DNA of 64,000 bases, taken from assembly GCA_910588215.1 (NCBI GenBank), contig CAJUQJ010000010.1, positions 12,181-76,180 of the forward strand. The letters are read 5' to 3'. Both the position numbers and the translations under genes were made by a program. The stretch comes from an uncultured Lachnospiraceae bacterium. Lineage in GTDB: Bacteria > Bacillota > Clostridia > Lachnospirales > Lachnospiraceae. Every line of letters begins with the position of its first letter. Positions within the stretch are counted from its first letter, which is position 1. Shown one piece after another: positions 54,303 through 63,672 of the stretch. Under the pieces are notes generated by a model. That model worked only from the letters and a program-made list of their open reading frames with translations, searched no databases and was not told the DNA's origin.

Positions 54303-54362
54303 AGTAGAATAGAAACAGAAGTATATATGGAATTACTTTAGGTAAGAGGAAGGTAAAGAATT

Positions 54363-54704
54363 ATGCAGGAGAGAAGAAGAAATCAACGTATAGAATTGGA
54401 AGGCAAGCTGGTAGTCAAGAGAATGGATCAGGGCGGCAAAGCAGAGAGGATAGGCATTGCGATCAATGACTGTTCCAAGACAGGAGTTGGTTTTACCTGT
54501 ATGGAAAGACTGGAAATGGGAGCAGTCTACGAGGCTTTTCTCACAATCTGGACGAAGGAAGTCCTCCATGTTTTTCTTGAGGTAGTGCGTGCGGAGAACA
54601 AGCAGAACGGTAAATTTGAATATGGAGCGATCTTTATCGGTATGTCTGAGATGGATGCGAGCAGAATCGAGACATATGGTACCATTCAGAAAATGAATGA
54701 ATAG
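54363..54704 (+). CDS. PilZ domain protein
   Basis: A 113-residue stand-alone PilZ domain with both c-di-GMP binding motifs: RRRNQR (R-x-x-x-R form) at residues 4-9 and N-D-C-S-K-T-G near residue 37. It is likely a c-di-GMP effector or adaptor. It is followed 15 bp later by a VanZ gene. Confidence 0.85.
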   Translation: MQERRRNQRIELEGKLVVKRMDQGGKAERIGIAINDCSKTGVGFTCMERLEMGAVYEAFLTIWTKEVLHVFLEVVRAENKQNGKFEYGAIFIGMSEMDASRIETYGTIQKMNE

Positions 54705-54719
54705 GGAAATCAGTTAAGA

Positions 54720-55217
54720 ATGAAGCAGGGAAAACATAGAAATCTGTGGCTGGAGCTCACAGTGATCGTTGCATCGGTTCTTGCGTTGGCACTGCTGGTA
54801 TATTTTGTAATGATCGTTTCGTTTCAGAGCGGTGTCAGCTCTACGAATGTAACGATGCGGTTGGCCGACCGGATTGCCAGAATAGTGTTTGTCGATCCGG
54901 AGCAGGAACAGATAGAGACAGTCAGCCGGATGATTCGCTATGGAGCACATCTGGCTTTGTTTTTTGTAGTCGGATTAGTTACGGCTTTTGTCAGTATGGT
55001 CATATTCAGAGGATATTTTCGTATCTTGGGTATTCTTCTGTCGGGTGCAGTCTGCTATATGATGGCTTATTATACGGAATATTTTAAGCAGTATGTAGAT
55101 GGGAGACATTTTCAGATGACTGATGTACAGTTAAACTGGTATGGATGTCTTGCCGGAATTTTTTGTATGGTAGGTTCTTATTTTTTAAATAGATTGCTGG
55201 TTAAGATGTCGAGTTAA
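54720..55217 (+). CDS. VanZ family membrane protein
   Basis: A 165-residue protein with four membrane helices and VanZ-like motifs (FQSG after helix 1, MIRYGAHLALFFVVG, and TDVQLNWYGCLAG). There are no other van genes, so no glycopeptide resistance is implied. The role is unknown. Confidence 0.82.
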   Translation: MKQGKHRNLWLELTVIVASVLALALLVYFVMIVSFQSGVSSTNVTMRLADRIARIVFVDPEQEQIETVSRMIRYGAHLALFFVVGLVTAFVSMVIFRGYFRILGILLSGAVCYMMAYYTEYFKQYVDGRHFQMTDVQLNWYGCLAGIFCMVGSYFLNRLLVKMSS

Positions 55218-55320
55218 GAATACTGCAATTTTAGTATTTGGGTATGGCTTGTGTATGGAATACATAGATATGGCAAGGCTATTCTGAAAAGGATATCATC
55301 AATTGAATAATATGAATATA

Positions 55321-55351
55321 AAAGCAAGCAGATCATGATCCGCTTGCTTTT
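55321..55351. terminator. Bidirectional terminator between vanZ-like gene and aroA
   Basis: AAGCAAGC (55321-55328, with A's before it) pairs with GCTTGCTT (55342-55349), which T's follow. GATCATGATC lies in the loop. It serves both convergent units. Confidence 0.85.
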
Positions 55352-55390
55352 ATATTGCCTATATCTGTGTATGAGTTTACATTAGCTTCT

Positions 55391-56665
55391 CTATTGTGTC
55401 AGTTTCAACAAGTCTTCATAGAAGTTCGGATAACTGATGGTAACGACATCACTACCGGTGATCTCGGTATTGCCGTCGGCGATCAGGGCGGCGATAGCGA
55501 AACTCATGGCGATCCTGTGATCCATGTGGGAATCGATGACTGTTCCGTGGAGAGGTTTGCCGCCGTGAATGATCATACCGTCCTGTGTGCCGATGATATC
55601 GCATCCCATAGCGCTTAGCGCATTCACCATCACATCGATACGGTTAGACTCTTTGACTTTCAGTTCTGCAGCGTCTTTGATAATTGTTGTGCCTTCAGCA
55701 CAAGCAGCCATCACATTAATGATCGGGAGTTCGTCGATCAGTGTGGGGATGATATCTCCTTCTATAGTGATACCGTGCAGCGTGCTGTGCTTTACAAGCA
55801 GATCTGCGGTAGGTTCGCCGTCGCGGGTGATATTGAGTAACGTGATATCTCCGCCCATGGCTTGCGCGACTTTCAGGATTCCGTCTCTGGTGGGATTAAT
55901 ACCCACATTGCGGATCAGGACTTCGGCGCCGGGAACAAGCAGTCCGGCGGCGATAAAATAGGCGGCGGAAGAGATATCGCCGGGAACACATACCTTCTGG
56001 CCGCGCAGGCTGGGCTCCGGGCAGATCGTGGCTGTGGTGCCCTCCGTATGAACCTGGGCGCCGAAATAGCGCAACATGATCTCCGAGTGATCACGGCTGA
56101 CGGTAGGTTCCGTAACTTTCGTGACATCATCCGCATATAATCCTGCCAGGAGGATAGCGGATTTTACTTGTGCGGAGGCTACTTTGGAGTGATAGTGGAT
56201 GCTGTGCAGTGAAGAACCTTTGATGCAAAGCGGTGCGCAGTCATTGTCGTGCAGACTGGTGATATCGGCCCCCATCAGGGTAAGCGGATCGATGATGCGG
56301 CGCATGGGACGTTTCTGGATCGAGGCATCCCCTGTCAGCGTCGTCTCAAAAAGCTGTCCTGCCAGAATACCGGAGATCAGCCTGGTGGTTGTGCCGCTGT
56401 TACCGGCATCAAGGATGCCGTCGGGTTTTCGCAGGCCGTGAAGACCTTTGCCGTGAATCAGGATATGTTCGGGCGTGTTCTCGATGGAGATGCCCATTTT
56501 GCGGAAACAATCTATTGTGGAGAGACAGTCTGCGCCCTGTAGGAAATTGAGCACTTCTGTAGTCCCATTTGCCAGTGAACCGAACATTACGGCCCGGTGC
56601 GAGATGGATTTATCGCCGGGAACGGTTACTTCGCCCTTAAGTTGATGTGCTTTTTGAAAAATCAT
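55391..56665 (-). CDS. aroA: 3-phosphoshikimate 1-carboxyvinyltransferase (EPSP synthase)
   Basis: A 424-residue enzyme of the shikimate pathway. Visible motifs include LKGEVTVPGDKSISHRAVMF, LDAGNSGTTTRL, and DLLVKHSTL preceding the DELPIINVMAACAEG segment near residue 310. LDAGNSGTT lies where glyphosate sensitivity is decided; the class was not assigned further. It is downstream of tyrA on the minus strand, forming an aromatic amino acid unit. Confidence 0.95.
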   Translation of the reverse strand: MIFQKAHQLKGEVTVPGDKSISHRAVMFGSLANGTTEVLNFLQGADCLSTIDCFRKMGISIENTPEHILIHGKGLHGLRKPDGILDAGNSGTTTRLISGILAGQLFETTLTGDASIQKRPMRRIIDPLTLMGADITSLHDNDCAPLCIKGSSLHSIHYHSKVASAQVKSAILLAGLYADDVTKVTEPTVSRDHSEIMLRYFGAQVHTEGTTATICPEPSLRGQKVCVPGDISSAAYFIAAGLLVPGAEVLIRNVGINPTRDGILKVAQAMGGDITLLNITRDGEPTADLLVKHSTLHGITIEGDIIPTLIDELPIINVMAACAEGTTIIKDAAELKVKESNRIDVMVNALSAMGCDIIGTQDGMIIHGGKPLHGTVIDSHMDHRIAMSFAIAALIADGNTEITGSDVVTISYPNFYEDLLKLTQ

Positions 56666-56726
56666 GGTGTTCCTCCGTTGTGTTGTTTACGTTCTCTTAG
56701 AACCTCGCTACTTCGTTTATTCCCGC

Positions 56727-56754
56727 GAGCAACGAGTCGAGTGGCTGCTTGCAG
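56727..56754 (+). repeat. Dispersed repeat copy 3
   Basis: GAGCAACGAGTCGAGTGGCT plus GCTTGCAG differs from 47787-47814 at five of 28 positions. It lies in the aroA-tyrA spacer. Confidence 0.6.
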
Positions 56755-56798
56755 ACATTTGGCGACTGCCGCATATTTCGCAGTGTCAGTATTGCGGA

Positions 56799-57905
56799 TC
56801 AGGAAGGATGCCTGGTATGGATCGTGTATCCCTGTCCGGTCAGTATGGCAGCGGCTTTCTCCATTGCATTTATTCCGTAGAATTCGATGCGCAGGGCACC
56901 CTCGGCCAGTTCTCTGTTGTGATTGATACCGATATTCTTGATGCTTACCTCATCTGCCGCCAGCAGAGAGGCGATGGCGGCGATAGAACCTGGTTGGTCT
57001 GTAATATCTACCGTCAGCACATATTCCGTTTTGATCGGGCCGCTGGAAGCAGTGATAAAAGATTCACGATAGCACCTTGCAGTGTCGAAGAAATCATAGA
57101 GCGCATCTGCGGCACCTTCATCTATTTTTGTAGAGATCTCTGTGAGACAGTTGATATATTGTTTCAATAAAACAGAGATATTTTCCCGGTTGGTCAGGCA
57201 GATCTGCTGCCACATGACCGGGGAGGAGGAGGCGATCCTTGTGATATCCTTAAAGCCTCCGGCAGCCACCAGCTTCATGATGCCTGTCTCAGAATCGGCA
57301 TCTTTGACAAGATTTACGAGAGAGGCAGCGACAACATGAGGCAGGTGTGAGATGGCTGCGGTAACGAAGTCGTGCTCATCGTAGTTTAAGATGAGCGGGA
57401 TCGCACCCATGGCTTCTACCAGTAAACGATAGTCGGATACCCTTGCATCAGGAACTGCGGCAGATGGGGTCAGGATATAGTAAGCGTTTTCCAGAAGAGA
57501 TGTCTTGGAGTTCTGATAGCCGATACGCTCAGAGCCTGTCATGGGATGTCCGCCAATAAACTGTCCATCCAGCCCGAGGGCTTCTACCTGGTGATGAATG
57601 TCGGTCTTCACACTTCCTACGTCGGTGAGGATCGTATGCGGCGACAGATACTGCTTTAAGGTCTGCAGGTTCTCGGCGTTACAGGAGACGGGAGCGCACA
57701 GGAAAATATAGTCGCAACCTTCAAAGGCAGCGCCGACGGCAGGACAGATTTCGTCCAGCACTTGTTCTTGCAGGGCCAGCTGCAGGGAAGATGTCCGGAT
57801 ATCGTATGCGATCAGCCGGGATTTGGGGTATGCCGCGCGGATTGCTTTGGCGATGGAGCCGCCGATCAGTCCAAGGCCAATAAAACCGCAGTTAAGTGTG
57901 TTCAT
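56799..57905 (-). CDS. tyrA: Prephenate dehydrogenase
   Basis: A 368-residue protein with an N-terminal Rossmann NAD domain (CGFIGLGLIGGSIAKAI), the TyrA helical domain (GGHPMTGSERIGY) and a C-terminal ACT domain (TVDITDQPGSIAAIASLL) for feedback control by tyrosine. The first step in tyrosine synthesis from prephenate. aroA follows after 133 bp. Confidence 0.92.
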   Translation of the reverse strand: MNTLNCGFIGLGLIGGSIAKAIRAAYPKSRLIAYDIRTSSLQLALQEQVLDEICPAVGAAFEGCDYIFLCAPVSCNAENLQTLKQYLSPHTILTDVGSVKTDIHHQVEALGLDGQFIGGHPMTGSERIGYQNSKTSLLENAYYILTPSAAVPDARVSDYRLLVEAMGAIPLILNYDEHDFVTAAISHLPHVVAASLVNLVKDADSETGIMKLVAAGGFKDITRIASSSPVMWQQICLTNRENISVLLKQYINCLTEISTKIDEGAADALYDFFDTARCYRESFITASSGPIKTEYVLTVDITDQPGSIAAIASLLAADEVSIKNIGINHNRELAEGALRIEFYGINAMEKAAAILTGQGYTIHTRHPS

Positions 57906-58006
57906 AATCTTTGCTGCCTTTCTCTATGGTATGTTTTATAGCATTGCATTTATAGATATATAGTAGATGATGATCCTTCATCCCGCGAAACGGGATCATG
58001 AGGGTT

Positions 58007-58034
58007 GGCTTGATTGATTATATGGAATCAAGCC
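58007..58034. repeat. Intergenic hairpin
   Basis: GGCTTGATT (58007-58015) and AATCAAGCC (58026-58034) form a perfect 9-bp stem with a 10-nt loop. It is preceded by a shorter ATCCCG-CGAAA-CGGGAT stem. The rest of 57906-58340 has no recognisable gene. Confidence 0.5.
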
Positions 58035-58343
58035 TCACATACAGATACAGTATAACATTTCAAAAATATCGCTACAAGAGAAAAGTCAAATATACGCTGA
58101 AAGACAGTGTATTGTGGTCACTATTCACGGTGCCCTGCATCCTGCTGCAGGGCATCCGGTCGATAACTTTACGGTTTCAGGCTCCAACCCTCTCGCCGAC
58201 CGGAGTGGAACGTAGACACTTGAAATGGGCTGGATGTGTTGCAGTTTGTGACCGGTTAGGCCGTGAACTGTAATATATAGTGAAAATTGGGAAATTGAAT
58301 AAAAAATTGACACAAAAATCGTGTGCAGAATGTATAATTGTTG

Positions 58344-58372
58344 TTGAAATTTTTTGCGTAATTTAGTAAAAT
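58344..58372 (+). promoter_or_regulatory. Promoter of the EF-G-like gene
   Basis: TTGAAA (58344-58349), 17 bp, TAAAAT (58367-58372). An upstream TTGACA at 58307 has a TATAAT 20 bp away and is a weaker candidate. Confidence 0.55.
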
Positions 58373-58479
58373 ATACTTATATTTGTGCTTGGGAATAAAT
58401 CATCTAATAATTGCAGTATAAGACAGACTGATATTTGGCCCAATCATGAGTGAATAACAGAACTGGAGGATTGCGAGAA

Positions 58480-60573
58480 ATGAACATTTACACAACGGAT
58501 AAGATTCGTAACGTGGTATTGCTGGGGCACGGTGGCTGCGGTAAGACCAGCCTGGTGGAAGCGATGGCTTACCTGTCCGGTATCACTTCCAGAATGGGAA
58601 AAGTAGATGACGGGAACACAGTGAGTGACTTTGGCAAAGAAGAGCAGAAACGCCATATATCCATTGCGACATCTGTTATTCCAATCGAATGGGAAGGGGT
58701 GAAGATCAATGTGTTGGATACGCCCGGATTCTTCGATTTCGTAGGAGAAGTGGAGGAAGCTGTCTCTACGGCGGATGCGGCTATCATCGTAGTGTCCGGC
58801 AAGGCTGGCATGGAAGTAGGTACGGAGAAAGCATGGGAGCTTTGCGAGAAGTACAAGCTGCCAAGATTCGTGTTTGTAACGGACATGGATATTGACAATG
58901 CTTCTTTCAGACAGGTGGTATCTGATATGACCGAGAAGTATGGCAAGAAGATGGCGCCGTTCCATTTGCCGATTCGTGAGAATGAGAAATTTGTGGGCTA
59001 TATCAATGTGATCACAGAGCAGGCATACCGCTGGGAAGGCAAGGAAGTTGTAGAGTGCGACATGCCGGAATACAGCAAAGACAATCTGCAGCTGTGTCGC
59101 GACACTTTGATGGAGGCAGTGGCGGAGACGAGTGAAGAGTTTATGGAGCGCTATTTCAACGGTGAGAGCTTTTCCGAGGCGGAGATCAGGGCGGCGCTGC
59201 GTACGAATGTCATGGATGGCAGCATTGTTCCAATGTCTATGGGATCCAATGTACTTTGTCAAGGTGTTTACACGCTGCTTGACGACATTGTGAAATATAT
59301 GCCAAGCCCGGAGAATCGTGAGCTGGCGGGCATCGACCTTAAGAGCAATGAGATCTTCCAGGCTAACTATGATTTCTCGAAACCGAAGTCAGCGTATATC
59401 TTTAAGACTATTGTAGATCCGTTTATCGGTAAATATTCTTTGATCAAGGTGTGTTCGGGTGTATTTAAGAATGACGACACGATCTATAACGACGAGAAAG
59501 AAGTAGAAGAGAAGATCAACAAGCTCTATGTGATGCAGGGCAATAAGCCGATCGAGGTGAAGGAACTGCACGCAGGAGATATTGGTGCGATCGCGAAGTT
59601 GACTGCAGCCAGAACCGGTAATACTCTTTCCACCAAGGCAAGAATCATCCGCTATGGTAAGGCTGAGATCTCAACACCATATACATATAAGAGATACAGA
59701 GTGAAGAATAAAGGGGATGTAGATAAGGTATCCCAGGCATTGCAGAAGATGCGGCATGAGGATCAGACTTTATGGGTAGTCAACGACGGAGAGAACAGAC
59801 AGACACTGATCTACGGTATGGGAGACCTGCATCTGGAAGTGGTTGCCAGCAGACTGCTCAATGAGTATAAGGTAGAAATCGAACTGGACGAGCCGAAGGT
59901 AGCCTACAGAGAGACGATTCGTAAGAAATCAGATGTAGAATATAAGTATAAGAAACAGTCCGGTGGACACGGTCAGTATGGTCATGTCAAGATGCGTTTC
60001 GAGTCATCCGGCGATCTGGAGACGGCTTATGTGTTTGACCAGGAAGTTGTGGGCGGTGCTGTTCCGAAGAATTACTTCCCGGCTGTGGAGAAGGGCTTAC
60101 AGGATTCCGTTGTCAGTGGACCGCTTGCGGCATATCCGGTAGTCGGTGTTAAGGCAGTGCTTTATGACGGATCTTATCATCCGGTAGATTCTTCCGAGAT
60201 GGCATTTAAGATGGCAACCATCCAGGCATTTAAGAAGGGATTCATGGAAGCGGGACCAGTATTGCTTGAGCCTATCGCGAATCTGAAAGTGACTGTTCCG
60301 GATTCTTATACCGGTGATGTCATGGGTGATCTGAATAAGAAGAGAGGACGTGTGCTCGGTATGAATCCGGCAGGAGAAGGTAAGACCGTGATCGAGGCTG
60401 ATATCCCGATGGCATGTCTGAACGGTTATTGCACAGACCTTCGTTCCATGACCGGCGGCCGCGGCAACTTTATGTACGAGTTCGTAAGATATGAGCAGGC
60501 GCCCAGTGATGTACAGGCCAAGGAAGTGGCTGCGAGAGCCGGTAAGGTTGCGGAGTCCGGAAGTGACGCATAA
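58480..60573 (+). CDS. Elongation factor G-like GTPase (EF-G2 type)
   Basis: A 697-residue translational GTPase with all five EF-G domains, ending in a domain V. The P-loop is GHGGCGKTSL (about residues 13-22), unlike the AHIDAGKTT of canonical EF-G. G3 is DTPGFFDF. The G4 position reads VTDMD in place of NKMD. These features place it in the EF-G-like paralogue group, not fusA itself. There is no neighbouring rpsL/rpsG/tuf, also against fusA. GGAGG is 10 bases before ATG 58480. It may act in ribosome recycling or an alternative translocation role. Confidence 0.88.
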   Translation: MNIYTTDKIRNVVLLGHGGCGKTSLVEAMAYLSGITSRMGKVDDGNTVSDFGKEEQKRHISIATSVIPIEWEGVKINVLDTPGFFDFVGEVEEAVSTADAAIIVVSGKAGMEVGTEKAWELCEKYKLPRFVFVTDMDIDNASFRQVVSDMTEKYGKKMAPFHLPIRENEKFVGYINVITEQAYRWEGKEVVECDMPEYSKDNLQLCRDTLMEAVAETSEEFMERYFNGESFSEAEIRAALRTNVMDGSIVPMSMGSNVLCQGVYTLLDDIVKYMPSPENRELAGIDLKSNEIFQANYDFSKPKSAYIFKTIVDPFIGKYSLIKVCSGVFKNDDTIYNDEKEVEEKINKLYVMQGNKPIEVKELHAGDIGAIAKLTAARTGNTLSTKARIIRYGKAEISTPYTYKRYRVKNKGDVDKVSQALQKMRHEDQTLWVVNDGENRQTLIYGMGDLHLEVVASRLLNEYKVEIELDEPKVAYRETIRKKSDVEYKYKKQSGGHGQYGHVKMRFESSGDLETAYVFDQEVVGGAVPKNYFPAVEKGLQDSVVSGPLAAYPVVGVKAVLYDGSYHPVDSSEMAFKMATIQAFKKGFMEAGPVLLEPIANLKVTVPDSYTGDVMGDLNKKRGRVLGMNPAGEGKTVIEADIPMACLNGYCTDLRSMTGGRGNFMYEFVRYEQAPSDVQAKEVAARAGKVAESGSDA

Positions 60574-60639
60574 ACATGAACATGAAAGTACCCATGACAG
60601 GGCGATAGTCTCCCGGACTTAATGGCCGGCGTGTTTTAT

Positions 60640-60789
60640 CCGGAATACATAAGTGGGCAAGCCCACATCAACTCCCATCCCCTCGATTTCGAGGAGGTTG
60701 GACTGCCAATCCTGTCGACCCAGGATTGGCAGTGTCCGTAAGGACTATAAACGTTCAGGAGCATCTACTTTGGAGTGGGTGCTTTTTTT
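60640..60789 (+). ncRNA. Structured RNA candidate ending in a terminator
   Basis: This stretch carries successive self-complementary segments. GTGGGC-AA-GCCCAC lies at 60653-60666 and CCTCGA-TT-TCGAGG at 60681-60694. A long stem pairs 60704-60714 with 60721-60731 (11 bp, extended by GGAC with GTCC). A clean intrinsic terminator follows at 60761-60789. It could be a long 3'-UTR of the EF-G-like gene or an independent small RNA. No known riboswitch or RNA family was recognised. Confidence 0.5.
60761..60789 (+). terminator. Rho-independent terminator after EF-G-like gene
   Basis: GCATCTAC (60761-60768) pairs, with G-U pairs, with GTGGGTGC (60775-60782), then seven T's. Confidence 0.85.
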
Positions 60790-60910
60790 GTAGATACAAT
60801 AACATCTCACCGTCTAAAAATAAACAGTAATTTCCAAGAAAATTATAGAATACGGATCAGTAAAGTTATTCGATCCATAACGAAAAATTAAGAACTACTG
60901 CGCAAAACGG

Positions 60911-60938
60911 TTGACAAATCCGGCAGGTATACTACAAT
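60911..60938 (+). promoter_or_regulatory. Promoter of leuS
   Basis: TTGACA (60911-60916), 16 bp, TACAAT (60933-60938). The leader to the start codon is short and holds no T-box. Confidence 0.6.
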
Positions 60939-61020
60939 ATAGAACGTGGATAAAATAAAAATAGCATGAATATGGTTCATATGAGAAAAGATGTCAGGAA
61001 CCGATCAGAATGGAGGAAGT

Positions 61021-63549
61021 ATGGCAGAGATATATAACCATCGAGAGGTGGAAACAAAATGGCAGAAGGTGTGGGATGACGAGAAGGCATTTAAGACTTC
61101 CGAGGATTATTCCAGGCCGAAATATTATGCATTGGTTGAATTCCCTTATCCATCTGGGCAGGGGCTTCATGTGGGACATCCAAGACCTTACACGGCGCTT
61201 GACATTGTAGCCAGGAAGAGAAGAATGCAGGGCTATAACGTCCTTTATCCGATGGGATGGGATGCCTTTGGTCTGCCGACGGAGAACTATGCGATCCAGA
61301 ATCATATTCATCCGAAGATTGTGACACAGAATAATGTCTCCCGTTTCAAGAGCCAGCTCCATTCTCTGGGATACTCTTTTGACTGGGACAGAGAGATCAA
61401 TACGACGGATCCTATGTATTATAAATGGACGCAGTGGATTTTCCTTAAGCTGTTTAAAGCAGGACTTGCTTATAAATCCGAGATGCCCATCAACTGGTGT
61501 ACCTCATGTAAGGTCGGTCTGGCCAATGAGGAAGTGGTAAACGGTGTCTGTGAACGGTGCGGTGCAGAAGTGGTGCGTAAGGTGAAGAGCCAGTGGATGC
61601 TGAAGATCACCGAATATGCAGACAAGCTTATCCAGGGGTTGGATTCGGTGGACTATGTGGAGAGAGTTAAGGTATCCCAGAAGAACTGGATCGGGAAATC
61701 TACCGGTGCGGAAGTAGATTTCTCTATAAAAGGGAAAGAGGATAAGATGCGGATTTACACGACCCGCTGCGATACATTGTTTGGTGTGACTTATATGGTC
61801 ATGTCACCGGAGCATCCTTTGATCGATAAATATAAAGAAGACATTAAGAACTGGGATGAGGTCATGGCTTATCGGGAGCAGGCGGCCAAAAAGTCTGACT
61901 TTGAGCGTGCAGAACTGGCGAAAGAGAAGACTGGTGTGAAGATTGACGGTCTAACAGCGGTGAATCCGGTGAATGATGTGGAGATACCGATCTTTATCTC
62001 CGATTATGTGCTTATGAGTTATGGGACGGGTGCGATCATGGCGGTGCCTGCTCATGATGAAAGGGACTGGGAATTTGCGAAGAAATTCGGCTTGCCGATC
62101 ATCGAGGTCGTTGCGGGCGGCAAGAATGTACAGGAAGAGGTTTACACGGATGTGGCGACGGGAACGATCGTCAATTCCGGGTTTATCAGTGGGCTCAGTG
62201 TTGAGAATGCGCAGGCCAGAATGATAGACTTTTTGGAGGAAAAGGGCATCGGCTGTGCCAAGACTAATTTTAAATTGAGAGATTGGGTCTTCTCCAGACA
62301 GCGTTACTGGGGAGAGCCGATTCCTATCATACATTGTGAAAAATGCGGTTATGTGCCGATCGATGAAAGTGAACTGCCGCTTGAACTGCCGGATGTGGAC
62401 AGCTATATGCCTACCGATAACGGGGAATCTCCACTGGCACTTATGACCGACTGGGTCAATACCAAATGCCCTTGTTGTGGAGGCCCGGCAAAGAGAGAGA
62501 CGGATACGATGCCGCAGTGGGCAGGTTCTTCCTGGTATTTTCTGCGTTATACGGATCCGACGAATACCGAGGCGCTGGCGAGCAAGGAAGCGTTGGACTA
62601 CTGGATGCCGGTTGACTGGTATAACGGCGGTATGGAGCATACTACGTTGCATCTTCTGTATTCCAGATTCTGGCATAAGTTCCTGTACGATCAGAAGACA
62701 GTACCTTGTCCGGAGCCTTATGCAAAGAGGACTTCCCACGGCATGATCCTGGGGTTGAATCCACATAACTTTGCGAACCTGTCTGCCGAGGAGCAGGAGA
62801 GGCTGCTTGCGGAACATGGCAGCGAGAAGGCAGCCAGAGCCGCTTTGAAAGAGAAATACGGTGAGATGGCGGAACACCCTGTAGTGAAGATGTCTAAATC
62901 TCTGGGAAATGTAGTCAATCCGGATGATATCGTGACAGAGTACGGTGCGGACACACTCAGGACTTATGAAATGTTTATTGGTGCTTTTGAGTTGAGCGCA
63001 GGCTGGTCTGAGGACGGGGTGAAAGGATGCCGCCGCTTCTTGGAAAGAGTATGGAAACTGCAGGATATCATGGTCGATGATGATGCCTACTCGAAGGAGT
63101 TAGAGACGAAGATGCATCAGACGATCAAGAAAGTCAGTAATGATTTCGAAAATCTGAAATATAATACGGCGATCGCCGCGATGATGGCGCTGATCAATGA
63201 GTTTTATAAGAAAAATGTGGTGACAAGAGGTGAGTACAAGACGCTTCTTACCATGCTGAATCCGGTGGCACCTCATATCACGGAAGAATTATGGCAGAGG
63301 GCCGGGTTTGAGGGTAGGCTGTATCAGGCTGCCTGGCCAGGATATGATGAGGCCAAGACAGTAGAGTCCACCGTGGAGATTGCGGTGCAGATCAACGGTA
63401 AGACGAGGGCTACGCTTATGATCGGCAAAGACGATCCGAAAGAGGCAGTTATCGTTAAGGCGAAAGAGACCGTGTCCGATAAGCTTACCGGAACCATCGT
63501 CAAGGAGATCTATGTGCCGGGCAGGATCGTAAATATAGTACAGAAATAG
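61021..63549 (+). CDS. leuS: Leucyl-tRNA synthetase
   Basis: An 842-residue class I synthetase. The HIGH motif is HVGH in PYPSGQGLHVGHPRPYTALD; KMSKS is in PVVKMSKSLGNVVNP; the CP1 editing domain (about 220-420) includes MAVPAHDERDWEFA. TGGAGGAAGT precedes ATG 61021. An upstream in-frame start at 60991 lacks a ribosome site. Confidence 0.95.
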   Translation: MAEIYNHREVETKWQKVWDDEKAFKTSEDYSRPKYYALVEFPYPSGQGLHVGHPRPYTALDIVARKRRMQGYNVLYPMGWDAFGLPTENYAIQNHIHPKIVTQNNVSRFKSQLHSLGYSFDWDREINTTDPMYYKWTQWIFLKLFKAGLAYKSEMPINWCTSCKVGLANEEVVNGVCERCGAEVVRKVKSQWMLKITEYADKLIQGLDSVDYVERVKVSQKNWIGKSTGAEVDFSIKGKEDKMRIYTTRCDTLFGVTYMVMSPEHPLIDKYKEDIKNWDEVMAYREQAAKKSDFERAELAKEKTGVKIDGLTAVNPVNDVEIPIFISDYVLMSYGTGAIMAVPAHDERDWEFAKKFGLPIIEVVAGGKNVQEEVYTDVATGTIVNSGFISGLSVENAQARMIDFLEEKGIGCAKTNFKLRDWVFSRQRYWGEPIPIIHCEKCGYVPIDESELPLELPDVDSYMPTDNGESPLALMTDWVNTKCPCCGGPAKRETDTMPQWAGSSWYFLRYTDPTNTEALASKEALDYWMPVDWYNGGMEHTTLHLLYSRFWHKFLYDQKTVPCPEPYAKRTSHGMILGLNPHNFANLSAEEQERLLAEHGSEKAARAALKEKYGEMAEHPVVKMSKSLGNVVNPDDIVTEYGADTLRTYEMFIGAFELSAGWSEDGVKGCRRFLERVWKLQDIMVDDDAYSKELETKMHQTIKKVSNDFENLKYNTAIAAMMALINEFYKKNVVTRGEYKTLLTMLNPVAPHITEELWQRAGFEGRLYQAAWPGYDEAKTVESTVEIAVQINGKTRATLMIGKDDPKEAVIVKAKETVSDKLTGTIVKEIYVPGRIVNIVQK

Positions 63550-63591
63550 GCAGTATGATGAATAACGGTAAATTATTTCAATAAGGCTATC

Positions 63592-63658
63592 AAAGCAGAT
63601 GGCAGGTGGTCAGAGAGAAGGTTCTTATGTGGTCTTTTCTCTGTCCATCTGCTGTTTT
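63592..63658. terminator. Long hairpin terminator after leuS
   Basis: GCAGATGG (63595-63602) pairs with CCATCTGC (63645-63652), and an inner stem pairs CAGAGAGAA (63611-63619) with TTCTCTG (63637-63643). TGTTTT follows. The structure lies between convergent genes. Confidence 0.8.
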
Positions 63659-63672
63659 AAGATTTGATTGGA

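Noticed and set aside
54720..55217. Glycopeptide resistance locus (VanZ)
   Set aside because: No vanH, vanA or vanX homologue is nearby; VanZ-like proteins are widespread in Clostridia without resistance.
60700..60737. tRNA or known riboswitch in the EF-G-leuS spacer
   Set aside because: No cloverleaf, no CCA-type acceptor and no known riboswitch core; only simple long stems.
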